From: Latrodectus hesperus
Taxonomy: Eukaryota > Arthropoda > Arachnida > Araneae > Theridiidae
Direction of reading: 5' to 3'
Assembly (NCBI GenBank): GCA_037975125.1
Contig: CM075854.1
Location: 66,219,571 to 66,283,570 of the forward strand
DNA length: 64,000 bases
The notes below the pieces were generated by a model that saw only the letters and a program-made list of their open reading frames with translations, was not told the origin of the DNA and did not search any database. Shown one piece after another: positions 13,420-25,989 of the stretch (within the stretch, counting starts at the first letter, position 1; the number at the start of each line of letters is the position of its first letter). The position numbers were made by a program, and so were the translations under genes.

Positions 13420-16400
13420 GTATAATACGAAAGGTAATGACATTCTATTTTTCATATTTTATGCTCAAATTTTTAAAAAATAAACAATTATGCACAAAGC
13501 TGTTTTCGTATTCTCAAATGAAATATCTAAATAACTAGAATTTTTCGATTTAAGCAAAATAATATTTATAATGTAACTAAAAGTTTTATATTTCAATAAA
13601 CTATCAGTTTTTAGCGAAAAATGAAGTAATAAGAACGTATTCGATGTTGAAATTTTTATATACTGAAGTGTGAACATTCATCACTGGACAGATATGATTT
13701 TGATTGAGAGTTTAAAAAGCTTATTTATTATTATTTAAGACTGTATTTTTGCAAATTATTGCAAAAGAATTTAGTTATTGATATTTTGTTACATAAATTT
13801 TATGTTTTTTCTTTCTCTATTTTTACTTGAAAAATAGTTAACTCAACATTTTATTTATTTATTTTTTTTGAAATGCTTTTACCGAAGGAAATATAATTTA
13901 AATGCCTTTTTTATGCAGATTCATAAGTCACAAGTTTGTTACACTCAAAAAATATACCAATGAAGAAACATTTTCTTTTTTGTTTCTCATTCATTAAAAT
14001 ATTTTATGCCTCCATTTGGCAAAAGAATTTTTTAACCTGAAATTGTTTTCTGTTTACCAATCAGAATTTTAGTCAATAATTGCAAAAATCTTTAAAAAGT
14101 TACACGTTACGCTTAAAAGCTTTAATATAAAAGAATGCATTCTTTATTGACCATGGAATTATTTATCTATCTGGATAATATTTGACATTTTCCTCATAAT
14201 TTAGATTATAGTTTTCAACTGATAAGCATATACTTTAAAATTATGTTTTTTGCTAATAACGAAGTGAATTTGACAATTAAAATTGAGAGGGGAGTCTTAT
14301 TACACTCTGCTTTTTACGTGAACCTCTTGTGCACCATTATTACCGAAGTATATTTTCGAAGAATAAAACTCTTAACATAAACGTATTGGCTTAGTCTTAA
14401 GGCAAGGAGTTTTGTAGGCGTAAATATTAAATTTGTACATAAAATTTTCTTCACTCATTGTTTTTAATCATTATTAGCCTTACCATAATGTATTTTGTTA
14501 AAAAACTATTTAAGGGGAATTAAAATACATTTAAATTTGGGGCTCATAAGACAATATGTGTACATTAGGAATAATTTGTGCCATGGATTAATTCTGGAAG
14601 GAAGCAAATAATATTTATAAAAAAAATGAAATTTATTTAAAATTTCTCTGATAAATCAAAAAGTTTCCTTTTAAAGTCCATATCATGAGCTTTGCTGTAA
14701 ATTCCACTTACGATATGGATTAAAGCTTAATTACGATCAAAATGATGGCGATCCTCCATCGGAGATTTTAGAGGGATTATATTTGATCTTTATTCGAATT
14801 TAAACCAAATTGCCCGCACAATGGTAATGGGTTACAATTCTACGGTATTGGTACCAGAAAATGAGATCAATTCATCACCGTCCATATTTGTGTAATTTCT
14901 CTTGATGAGAAGAGCTGATTTGCTAATTTAATTTCAAGTAAATACCTCTTTCCATTATCAAATGTGTAAAGTGAGATTACAGTATCATAGTGACACAATT
15001 TCGCTTTTCTATAGAGAAACTAATGAATGTCAACGCATACTAGACAAATGAGTGTTAAAGATACGAGAAAAGGAATGCGATCTTTTATAAAAATAATCAT
15101 TATTGAGATTAAATTTAGTAATTTAACAATCCTAATTTCAATTATATTTTATTTTTGTAATCAATATTTTGTGGGAAATATCCTTTATTTAATACATTAT
15201 TCCCATTTAAATAACGTAAATCCCTGTCTAATAAACCTCATGTGCAAAAAATGATCGTATAAGCAAACTAAACCTCATTTAAATAAATTTTCTTGTGTAA
15301 TATTTCGTGCAAAATTTTTAAATTGCAATGAATATATCATTACATGCAATAATTAAGTAACACGTTTGAATTCAAATTTTTAATCCTTAAGATGAATGGA
15401 ACTTTGTAATTCTTCAAAAACAAATATGAGGCCCACATCTGTTCTATCCAATTAAAGTAGAAATTAATCCTTATGAAAAATCCTTGATTAATTTTTCTCT
15501 TAAAAATCTTCAATAAATAATTCTAGGATATACAATTACGAGATTTCAGAACGATGTATAAATGGAAAGATGAGAGAGAGAGAGAGAAATTCATTAAAAT
15601 AATAATATTCTACATGATTTTAGTTAAGTTATAGAAGTTATAGTTTCGTTAAGATTGGCGTTTTCTAAAAATGTTTCTCCAATGCATTGCAATAGCATCA
15701 ATAAATTTTACAGCGTTGTACATTTCTGGTTTATAAGAATAATTTTTCTTTAAAATGAAAATAATTTAATTCCTACAATTTACAACTTTTCATTTTTTAC
15801 ATTAAAGTACTTCGTTATAGATAAATTTATTACTCAAATTTATCATTAATACACACTAATAATTGAAGATTTAAAAGATAATTGTCTTTTTAATATATTA
15901 AATATAAAAGTGAAAGTTTTAATCAAACATTTTCACCAATATTCTTATCCAAGTCTAAAGGCATAACCATGAATTAAAAATATAATAGTGATAATTATAC
16001 AAATTTGAATTCACATTCACAAATATTTGGTATTATTATCTTAAATTTAAAATAAAAGCTGTTGTGCTTGAAAACTTTTTAGTAATTTAGTCCATCAAAG
16101 TAAAGAAACATGAATTTGCCAGTTTGAAATATTTTTTTCAGTAATATTGTCATAAATATTTGCTTAGTGTAATTAAAAAACATAATTGTTTAACATTTTA
16201 GAAGATTTTTCTAAAAAATATATTTTTTTTATTTTACTAAAATATTTTAAATTTAAAAAATTCAAAATAAATTATTCTATTGAAAACAACAATTTTCTTT
16301 TTATGTAACATGAATTTTCTGCAAAAAATTTTGGAAAACTAATCAATAGAATATTTAAGTTCAGTATATTTTTGTTTAGGTAAAAGAAATTCTAAGGAAA

Positions 16401-18490
16401 ATCCAATTTATATTAAATCACCATATTAGAAAGATAATAACCAAATAATTGGACGCAAGCAAAGCTTGACAGTATTAAAAAATAATTGGCAGCAAATTGG
16501 TCTTTTAAACTGGAGAATTAGATATTGCGCAAAAGAATTGAAGACTGCGCATTAAACTGTCATCTGAATCTTTCACGTAATTTTCAAGACAGGATTTCAG
16601 CTGAAATGATTATTCATCCTAAATTCACTTCTAAAAGCAATTACAAAATAGTATTTGCCAAATTCACTTATCTATTTTAATGCAAAGGATTTACGAAAAT
16701 TTAATATCAAAAACACAGATTTAGGGTTTGTGTAATCATGAAAAATATCAATCGAAAACACCACAAAAATTACTAAGAATAGCGAAAGAAAGAAAAATCT
16801 CTTGGTATAGATAGTGCGCAAATCAATTTCCAGGAAATTGAATTTTAATCTCATTCGTTTCCAGTAAACTAGATAAGAAAAAATATCAATTTACTGATGA
16901 TTCACAGATAGATTAAGATCAATAAGAGTTTTAAATTTAAATATTTAAATTCTTAATTTAAGGAAATATAATCATAGATAGAAATAATTTATTTTGATTT
17001 CAATTAATAAGTACTAAGTTTTATAAAAAAAAAAAAAAAAAAAACGAGAGTTCAAAAACTAAAATAATTTATGTGTGACGAAGTACTTAAGAAAAGAAAA
17101 AAACATTGCATGAACGATTACAAAAATCAGATGAAAAATAAAAGTGAGAGAGAGAGAGAGAGATAATAACTGAGAAAAAGAAAAATAAAATTCTGCTGAT
17201 ACTCTCGAATAATTTAACATACTTAAAGCATGAGTTTTGAATAAACTTTAATAAAACTAAAAATTTTCATAATAATACCCTATTTATTTAAAGTTTAAAC
17301 ATTTATTTTGCTATAATGAACGAGATTTTCTTACGAGAAATATTTAAAATATTTCACTAACTACAATTCAATTGTAGTAGCATACAAGTAAAAGTTAAAT
17401 TACTTAGAATAACAATTTGATAAAAAAAAAATTTTTCGTTTAATCTTAAATAAATGAGATATTTAAACTTGAAATGGTATATGTTCTTAAGAAATATTTG
17501 TGTCACCTCCAAGGTTTCCAATTTGTTTTGAGCTAAAAATATTCTAGTTAAATAATTAGCTCTAATTTCGTAAATATCTGTATAAAATGAGACCTCATTA
17601 TATAAAATTAATGAGTGAAAAGCTGTTTACGTATTCTTTAAAATTTAACTATAAAAAATTAAGACTATATTAAGTAGTTTTAATAAAAATAGTTTTCACT
17701 CCTATTTTACGTGGGCAAAACTAAAATATTAATCCCCAAATAATGTAATTATGATGAGAAAGGAAAAGACTTTAATTTTATAAAAATATATTGCGACATC
17801 AACAGCGAGAATTGCTATGAGTAATAAAAATAATTATTAACAAGTTTAAAAATATATAAAAAATAATTTCCAAATTTAGTAATATTTTCTACGAAATTAT
17901 AATCTCATTATAATTTACATTCAGAAATAAAAAGGATAAGAGTGGTTTTAAGAGCTCTGATAATATAGCTTGACATATAATTATTACAATTGCAATAGAA
18001 TTGTAAATGTGAAAATGTCACAACTTAAAGTGACTTTTTTTGTTCACTATAACACATGCACAGAAAATTATTTTTAAATGAATTTTTGTAGGAAGTATAT
18101 ATTTATGTGTATGAATTACTATATATATTTAAACATGTGGTTAAAATAATTTTTGAATTAATCCTTTTAATTTAGTTTTACTGATAACTTTTTTCTTTGC
18201 ATAACAATCAGTTCATGCAAATTTCAATTCTGGATGATAGATAATATTCAAATTAAAAAATCTGAAATAACTTTTGTTCGATAAGTTGCATTTTTATTTA
18301 TAAAAAATATAAATGTATTCAATAAAAGTCAATTTTTTATAAATTGCTATTTTAGTATCTTGGTTTTCTACAAACACATAAATGCATAGTAATTATATTA
18401 TAATATTAATATATTTATCTTCATAACACAAAAATTTACTATTTTAGCTTTTATTATTATCATAACAATAATCATTTAAGTGTTACATCT
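13420..18490. other. AT-rich non-coding stretch with simple repeats
   Basis: No gene or transposon recognised. Simple repeats present: (GA)n at about 15571-15588, poly(A) of 20 at 17025-17044 and (GA)n at about 17149-17163. Open frames of 60-75 codons here look like chance. Confidence 0.5.
17025..17044. repeat. Poly(A) tract of 20
   Basis: Twenty consecutive A residues. It could be an old retroposon tail, but no retroposon body is recognisable next to it on either side. Confidence 0.9.
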
Positions 18491-18494
18491 CTCA

Positions 18495-18715
18495 CAGCAA
18501 ACAGAAACTGCCGGCAAAAATCCGGGCCGCTGCTGGCCAAGCCGGTTTTCTGTTGGCCACGGCAAGCAGCTCATGGTTGTTTGATGGCCCAGCTCCGGCC
18601 ACTAAGGCCACGGATGAGTGCTAGCCAAAATAAACCGGGCCGGTGCTAGATGATAAGTAGTAGGCCAACAGATTCTGGCCATTATTGGCCCTTAAGCTAT
18701 TGGCCAGCAAAATTA
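18495..18715 (+). repeat. Left GGCC-rich terminal segment
   Basis: GC-rich block in an AT-rich region. It begins CAGCAAACAG and contains eleven GGCC tetramers in about 190 bp, mostly within TTGGCC, CTGGCC or GGGCC contexts. Similar to the reverse complement of 25990-26270. Short repeated motifs just inside a terminus resemble the subterminal transposase-binding sites known from several DNA transposon superfamilies. Confidence 0.7.
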
Positions 18716-18891
18716 AGACAATTAGTTGTAGCGCTATTTTTTATTTTATCGGCAAATACTATTTTTTCCAAATAACAGTTTTTTATGATGTTAATTTTCA
18801 GAGATATCTTCTTACTTTTTAAACCCTTTAAAATCAATTTTTCAGAAAGAAATGTAAATTTCACATTTATTGTGTATACCGTGTGATAGTA

Positions 18892-18899
18892 TGACGTCA
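18892..18899. promoter_or_regulatory. CRE-type palindrome TGACGTCA
   Basis: Perfect 8-bp cAMP-response-element palindrome in a short GC-richer stretch (about 18885-18960) just inside the left end of the candidate transposon. It could mark a promoter. On the minus strand it falls inside a 78-codon frame starting at 18933, and on the plus strand it precedes a possible untranslated first exon. A single 8-bp match can also arise by chance. Confidence 0.3.
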
Positions 18900-19230
18900 G
18901 ATAGTGCGAAGTACTTGTGCCAGCGTCGGCCATTAATGTGAAGTGGCGGGATATTTGATGTTGTGTCTGTGAGCCAAGAGAATTATAAGATAAGTATGCA
19001 TTTATTTTTGTTGTTTTTATCAGGATAGAATTGTTATGAATGATTCAAGAATGATATATTTACTTTATGTGGAAATATTATTTAATTACTTTTAAGAAAA
19101 CTTCATAAACTATTGATAATATGACAACAAGAGAAAGACATTGGAAAATGTTTGTCATTGTATGTTTTAGAATAATTTCATTACCATGTTAGGAATAGAA
19201 AAATGTATCATACACAGAAGCATTTTTTTC

Positions 19231-19477
19231 GGCACAGGTGCCGTATAATCCAGGATTCCGAATTCTGAGTTTGACGATTTTTGTGGTGGATTTTCTTATG
19301 TATCTGTAACCTCATTTTTATTTTGTCAAATATATGGAGAACTATAAGAATTATGCAGAAAATTCTATTTTGGTAACCCTAGTATTTATGTCATCGCTCA
19401 CGTCACGATCTTGGCAACATTTCTTCATCGCTAAAAAAATTCAGATTTGGAATCATGGATTATACGGCACCTGTGCC
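19231..19477. mobile_element. 247-bp MITE with about 37-bp terminal inverted repeats
   Basis: The left end begins GGCACAGGTGCCGTATAATC and the reverse complement of the right end begins with the same 20 bases. The match continues to about 37 bp with a few mismatches. Each end is itself a small palindrome (GGCAC-AG-GTGCC). The 170-bp interior has no coding capacity. Both flanks are T-runs (TTTTTTTC on the left, nine T then C on the right), so an 8-bp duplication is possible but cannot be proved. The family is not identified. hAT would fit an 8-bp duplication, but the terminal bases do not settle it. Confidence 0.8.
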
Positions 19478-20194
19478 TTTTTTTTTCATTCCATATATTA
19501 GTTATATTTAATCAATTAGTATAATAAATTTTTCAATGCTCAATTTTTTTAATCGAATTCAATTGCTACAAGGCTTAAACCAATTTACTACATTTTTTTG
19601 TTTGTTACGAAGCAAGTTTATGAAATAAATGACAGTCTAAAAATATTCTATTTGAAAGAGCTTAGATGTTTGTTTTCAACAAATTAATATAGGATCTCGT
19701 AGCATGCATTTATGATAAAAAATTGGGTGCGAATTCCATATAAACTTTAATACTTTTATTTTTAAAATGCTTTCTTATTTACTATTACTTTTAAGTCAAT
19801 TTTTACTGAATTAAATATTTTGTCTTATAAGGATTCGTGGTTTTAAATTTTGTATACTCCTTAAAGATTTGTTTTAAGGAATGAAAAATTTTACAATGAA
19901 TGAACATTACAAAATATTTTATTGCATGCATAACATGTATTTATGTAAACCCCTGTCAACCATTAAAATCATTGTGGATTTCTTAGCGAAATATTTTTGT
20001 ACCTAAAACTGGAAAATTCTATAAATTCGTAAAAATAATACTAAAAATAGTAAATTTTACGATTTCTGTAAGAATCTGACAGATCAATTTCCACAAATTA
20101 AAAAAACATCTGGAATATTATGGTTGGAAAATTAATATTAACGTATATGAAGAAATAATCATATGGAACAACTCTATGTTATAATTTAAATTAG

Positions 20195-20375
20195 TTGTAG
20201 TGGTGGTGGTGGTGGTGGGACTAATCCTCATCTGGTCTACTTCCACTAGACCAGATACATGAGATCAAAGACAGCCAAAAATTCCAAAAGCAGATGTGCA
20301 CTATTCACAGCCTCCCACGAGAAAACCCCAAGCACTTCAAGATGTGTTGCGGGCAAATTAGTTGTGTAGTATGTT
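20195..20375. repeat. Probable dispersed repeat with (GGT)n head and hairpin
   Basis: Starts with about six GGT units, then a GC-richer body including a hairpin (CTGGTCTA paired with TAGACCAG around 20230-20255) and the phrase CAGCCTCCCACGAGAAAACC. It differs in composition from its surroundings, as a retroposed or transposed unit would. No frame, terminal repeat or target duplication is seen, so the class is unknown. Confidence 0.4.
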
Positions 20376-20560
20376 AACTATTTCCGTGTAAAGAATGCCG
20401 TCAAATATAGCAGCTTAGTAGCTGCTCTTGTGTTACAAATTTTATTATATTCAAATTCACCTTTTATGTTTTTATTTATGACTGAAAAATTGAAGTATGA
20501 ATTAACAATAATTTCAAACAATTTGCTCATTCAAAATATAAGTTAACTTGAGTATTTTGG

Positions 20561-20600
20561 TTGGTTGGTTGGGTTTTATGGCGCAAGGTCCAAAAACGGA
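20561..20600 (-). mobile_element. 40-bp severely 5'-truncated retro-insert
   Basis: The insert carries the GGTTGGTTGGGTTTTATGGC tail and is flanked by perfect 13-bp direct repeats TTGAGTATTTTGG (20548-20560 and 20601-20613). Read on the minus strand it ends in CCAACCAACCAA, like the ATCAATCAACC tail of the LINE 3' untranslated region at 61601. It is therefore best explained as the last 40 bases of a related LINE or SINE inserted by target-primed reverse transcription. Confidence 0.75.
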
Positions 20601-20761
20601 TTGAGTATTTTGGAAAAAGTCATTCAAATTAAAATTTCAAACCTTTAGCAATATTTTCGACATTTTGGTCACTTGATTCTTTTATTGTAATGTAAATGGT
20701 TTTATTGTTATAGTAAATAGTCGACCGGATAATGGGTAAATGATATATTTAATCTTATATG

Positions 20762-20765
<4 letters not shown>

Positions 20766-20821
<56 letters not shown>
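20766..20821. repeat. (AT)n microsatellite
   Basis: Pure AT repeat of about 55 bp. Confidence 0.97.
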
Positions 20822-20824
<3 letters not shown>

Positions 20825-21008
20825 ATACAATTAAAACATAATTTTTTTCTGATTATGATGACAATATTGTCCTAAATATAATATTGTCATAATTATTTTT
20901 ATTTACTTTTGATTTTTCTCTTTAAGAATTGAAGTTAAATAAAGAACTTAAACATAATTTTAAACAAAATAAATTAGTAAGGTATACAAGTAAATTAAGT
21001 ATGATATG

Positions 21009-21138
21009 GTCATTTTACTTTACGGTAATTTTTTGCCCACGAGGGCTAATTAAACCGGGACTTATGGTTTAAAGTGGATTCGAACCACTACAAACATCCA
21101 TACCCAAGGTGGGATTCGAACCCATGAACTGTTGAACG
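21009..21138 (-). mobile_element. 5'-truncated tRNA-derived SINE with 11-bp target duplications
   Basis: Same family as the copy at 63389-63574: CACGAGGGCTAATTA, GGTTTAAAGTGGATTCGAAC and the tRNA box B complement GGATTCGAACC at 21112-21122 are all clear. In coding direction the copy starts just upstream of box B, so box A and the 5' half of the tRNA-like head are missing. Direct repeats AGTATGATATG flank it exactly (20998-21008 and 21139-21149), showing that truncation occurred at insertion. It lies inside the candidate 7.8-kb transposon and is therefore younger than it. Confidence 0.85.
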
Positions 21139-21317
21139 AGTATGATATGAGAATTAGTTAAAAAAATTGATCTGTTTTGATTTCAGATATACTTATAATT
21201 TTGAAATTCACTATACAATTTCAAAATAATAACAAATAAATTTAAAATATTGCATTAGTAAACTGCATGTTTATTTTACTGTTTTAATATAGTAAGCATA
21301 ATTATGTTAATCTTCCA

Positions 21318-21448
<131 letters not shown>

Positions 21449-23609
21449 GCTAAATTTATTAACTGTTTTTAATTGCACGATATCTCTTTTGTTGTGAGTT
21501 TTATTTGAGTATTTTTTACAGAAAATACAGAGGTTAAAGTCAATTTTGATAGTAGACATTATTTGGTGTTTGTTGTTTTTCTTATTGTAATTTATAGCAT
21601 AAAATGATTAAATTGGAAGCCCAGATATTGGTCAAAATTATTCAAAACCCCACTTGTTATCAAAGAGGCAAAATTTTGTGATATCCATCTAGAGAATAAT
21701 TTAATCATTTTATTAGAGAAAAGAATATAATTTAAGTTTAATCTTACTTGTCAGTTAAGCATTTAATATTTTAAAATTGATATTTATATTTCATTCATTA
21801 ATATGTTGGGTGTGTTTCTTACAGCTGTTTTACATGTTGGATCAGCTGTTAACTGATTGCAAATGATTATGAAATCAAAACTTAGAAAAGAAAATAAGTA
21901 CATAATACTGCCAAATGAATATGAAAACAAAATAATGCTAAATAGTTCGGTCTTCTTTATTTATACATTTTATCCTTTTTCTGGCTTCTTACAAAACTTG
22001 AATTTGTTATACAAAAATTTTTATCAATAAAATTTGGTATAAATATATTATACTGGAAAATGACTTTTATATATTATCATGTAATTAATCAGTTATAAGT
22101 TTTAAGACATTTTCCTTTTCTTCTATAACCAACATAGCCCGATTGAGTATATTTTATCTTCTGCATATATAAAGTCAAAAAAACCTTTTGTGTCAAATTA
22201 ACTTTTATTTGGAACTAATAGATAATTTTTTATTTATAGAACTATCTGCTCACAGATGTCATGCTGCAGAAGTTGCGAAATGAGTTCCTTTAAAATGCTG
22301 CTATTATAATAGTCTACATACAAAAACAAGTCTTTCTTTTTGGATATATTTTGTTCTTCTCTTAACTAAACAAAAAGGACTCAACTTTTCTGAGTTAAAC
22401 ATCACTATTCTGGAGTTCCCCGTTTTTAGATGTGGTCTCGATCAAAGATTTATAACTTCTCGAGAAAGGCACAAATATAGCAGACCCAGGCAACTCTTCA
22501 AGTGAATCAGTTTCCTCATTGCCAGTGAGTAATACCAATGTTAGAAGAGTAATATGTATCTAAAATAATTAAATGTACAATAAATTTTTAAATATTGCTG
22601 ATCTTTTTTTTAATTATTAAATTAAGAACAGTGTATAAATTTCTGAAATCTTTTAAGTGCTTTTATATATTTATTCAAAGTGAAATAAGTTTTTATCCAT
22701 AAGAAATTTTTTTGTAACTTGGAAAATTTTTAATTTGCAAATTGAGTAGTTCTGACTATGCAAAATAATCAGTTGTAAAATTTTTTAAAAAAATGTTATA
22801 ATATGTTGAGAAATATAGTTTTACTTTAATTCATTTTAGAAAATATTTTTTTAAATAAATGATGATAAGAATTTCCAGGAAACATTTGATAAATAAGTCA
22901 ATCTTTGTAATGTTTTGTTTAGTTTTAATATGTTTTTACTGTAACCCTCGAATTTCAAATCGAGCTTATTTATTCATTTTACTTTTCTTAAAATTAAGAT
23001 TATTCTTATATTAATTTTAAGCATTTTTTAAAAAGATGTAAGAATAAAAAAATAAATTTTATTAATTTAATTTTAACATCTAACCATAAATAAATATTTT
23101 TCCTTAATATTTTCCAAATCATTGGTAATTATAAACCAAATAATTTATTTCCTGTTTATTTGTTACAATTTTTGTTCATTATTTGTATTAACAAATAATT
23201 TTAATTACTATTTGTAAATAATATAATTCTTGCAAGCATTTATAAGTATAAATAATATATACAAATAATTTAAATTTAATATAAGTAAATGTAGTTAATA
23301 TAAGATTTGCAAATAATTGTAATTATAAATACAATGAACAAATAAATATAGGTAACATTTTCTAAATTAAGTAACAAGTTACTGTTTATATTTATTATTG
23401 ATGGCTACTTGCTAATATTTCATTTTATACATTAGCTTTGAAGCTTATTGTGTTTCTAACATCTACCCACTCCAATGTAAATTGTACCTATTTAAACTAT
23501 AGTCCAGAATCAATAACTTATTTTCTAATAATATTGGATTAAATATACATTTAATACTTTGCATAAAATAAGAATTAAAAAGTTATGTAAGACATTTTTA
23601 CTAAATATA

Positions 23610-23718
<109 letters not shown>

Positions 23719-24361
23719 CATAATTATGTTAATTACTTGTGATGTAAATTATATTTACTGAGTACTGGGTAACAACTAGAATGAATGTATTCAAAATTTT
23801 AAAATCTTTTGCATTGACGTAATTTTTTCCACCAATCTGTAAAATCACTTGTAAAAAAAACTAAATTCCATGTTAATAAGATTCAGCATAGAATATTGTA
23901 TAAATAATTCAAGATTGTCAGTATGTTTTGAAATTCATCAGTATTTATTTATACTATTACTATGATTTCCTTAACTTTACTTATCTTTAATCGTAGTTTA
24001 TGCGTAAAACATAATTTGATAATCATTGATGTATATTTTACTAACCCTTTTTTATTAGCACAAAATATGATTTTTTAAAGCATGAAATACTTTCTGAGTT
24101 ATTGTATGTTATAAGTATGTTATAAATTAATTGCATTCTTTTATTATAATCTTGAAAATGTAAGATTCTATTTAAAACATTACATTGAATTTTTGAAGTC
24201 AGATGTATAGAATTTCTATTAAGTCATTCAAATGAAATTATTTTCATTTAACCCAATTATTTGTCTCTCTATTTTTAATCAAAGAATTATCAAAATTGAT
24301 GAATGTTGATTTTTCATTTGTTACTTAGTGTTATTTATTGTAATGTATATGTATGTATAAC

Positions 24362-24485
<124 letters not shown>

Positions 24486-24489
24486 TTAT

Positions 24490-24612
24490 CACAATATGGA
24501 TATAAACTAAAACTAAACCATGGAACGACAGACCACGTGGGTCAAGGCCTACAGTACCTATCTGTTTTTTGACCGAGAGCCCCTGGTCTGTGAAGCACAT
24601 GTTGTGGACATA
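24490..24612. repeat. GC-richer segment, probable dispersed repeat fragment
   Basis: A short block including CCATGGAACGACAGACCACG and GACCGAGAGCCCCTGGTCTG abuts an (AT)n tract. Its composition contrasts with its flanks. No reading frame, tRNA-like box or terminal repeat can be supported. Confidence 0.3.
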
Positions 24613-24787
24613 ATGTTACAAATAAACATTCCCCCTTTTTTAAAGAGATAAAACTGAAATTACGCAAAGGATCCCATCATAAAAAAATTTTATTAGTATT
24701 ATTCATTTTTATGAGTTATTAATTCTGAATAAGAATTGACATTATTATAGGCATTTACAACCAAAGTGTGGAAATTAAACCTTTGGA

Positions 24788-24813
24788 CTATATATATATA
24801 TATATATATATAT
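24788..24813. repeat. Short (AT)n microsatellite
   Basis: About 12 TA units. Confidence 0.93.
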
Positions 24814-25114
24814 TTGTTAGGTTATTTTAACTGTTCAAGTGCTTGGCTTGATTAGCTTTGATTGTAAATTTAATTGTAAAATATTGTAAGTTTAAAAATA
24901 GTTATGTTGGATTCTTCTTATTCAAATGAATAATAGTGTGAAATAATACCTAAATATGTGATAATAAGTGTTGTACATGAAGTTTCACCTGATTTATATA
25001 AGCATATCAACTCAATTTTTTTGGTTTATAACCTAAGCTGTTATTAACATTCAGGTGTTTCTATTTTTGTAATTAAATTTAATCAGTTTAACAATTCTGC
25101 TTTTTTAATTTCAG

Positions 25115-25264
25115 AGTATTACAACAAAGTGAAAACCTTCACAAAGGGAGAAATTTGTTCCAGAGTACTAATTCGGAAGGCGGACCACAAAAATGAAGGA
25201 AAACACTTGTAAATTAAAAATATTGAAAAAAAATTTTGCAAAAATTATTTTCAATGTAAATAAA
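25115..25264 (+). other. Possible 3' terminal exon with polyadenylation signal
   Basis: A good splice acceptor (a pyrimidine-rich TTTTTTAATTTCAG ending at 25114) is followed by about 95 bp of GC-richer sequence open in two frames, stopping at 25194-25196 or 25210-25212. An AATAAA lies at 25259-25264. The alternatives encode 26 residues ending GGPQK or 31 residues ending NEGKHL. Phase cannot be fixed without the upstream exon. A possible upstream exon lies near 22437-22529, closing with a CCA|GTGAGT donor, but it is interrupted by a stop in the frame that reads into the donor. Its place just inside the right end of the candidate transposon would suit a transposase or passenger gene. No function can be assigned. 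Confidence 0.22.
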
Positions 25265-25989
25265 AATAATATTTTTTTCACAATTATTTTTTATTTTCGG
25301 TATTATCATAAATAAAATATATTAATACCATTAATATTTGGACCTTTCACTTATATTGTGTTATGTTATGTGTATCTTTTGTTGTGTTAATTTTTATAAG
25401 TAATAAAATATGTCAATCTTCATACTTTTTTAACATTTTTTACAACATCTTGTTGCATGGAGTTAATTGATTTTGAAAATGAAATATTAATTTATATACA
25501 AAGAAAGTGTATATATATATGCGTGTGCTTTAAAATAATTCTACAAAATTATCACAAAACAACTGGAATTCTTTTATATCTTCAAGTTCAGTTTTAGCAA
25601 TAAATTGACACTTGCTTACACAAGAATTTTTTTAAAAAAATTTATAAATAATGAAATTCTATAATAACAAAAAATTATTTTTGAAACAGAAAACAAAAAT
25701 TATTTCAACTATTAAAAAAAACTGTAAAATTTAGATAGCATTGTCAAAAAAATTATTCCAAATATGAGTTAGTAATTCATTTTTTTAATCTTCATATATT
25801 TAAGAAGTAAAAATTTACTTAATGATAATTGACAATTACATGGATAACAATTATGTCTTTTAGAATAACAAAAATATATTTATTAATTTAATGGATTTCC
25901 AATACTTACATATTAACTTTAACAATGTATACAATATTAACAGATAAAAAAGAATTCCATTTTTATAGAAATAAATAACTATAACCAGC

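Noticed and set aside
17025..17044. Poly(A) as the tail of a processed pseudogene
   Set aside because: No recognisable coding or retroposon body upstream and no target duplication.
18697..18933. 78-codon minus-strand frame starting MADAGTSTSHYL
   Set aside because: It runs into the GGCC-rich terminal segment and becomes AT-rich Lys/Ile sequence. The start region is noted as a possible promoter or exon, but a full-length protein is not supported.
22230..22310. Exon-like block after TTATTTATAG
   Set aside because: The acceptor is plausible, but all three frames stop within about 25 codons and no donor is evident.
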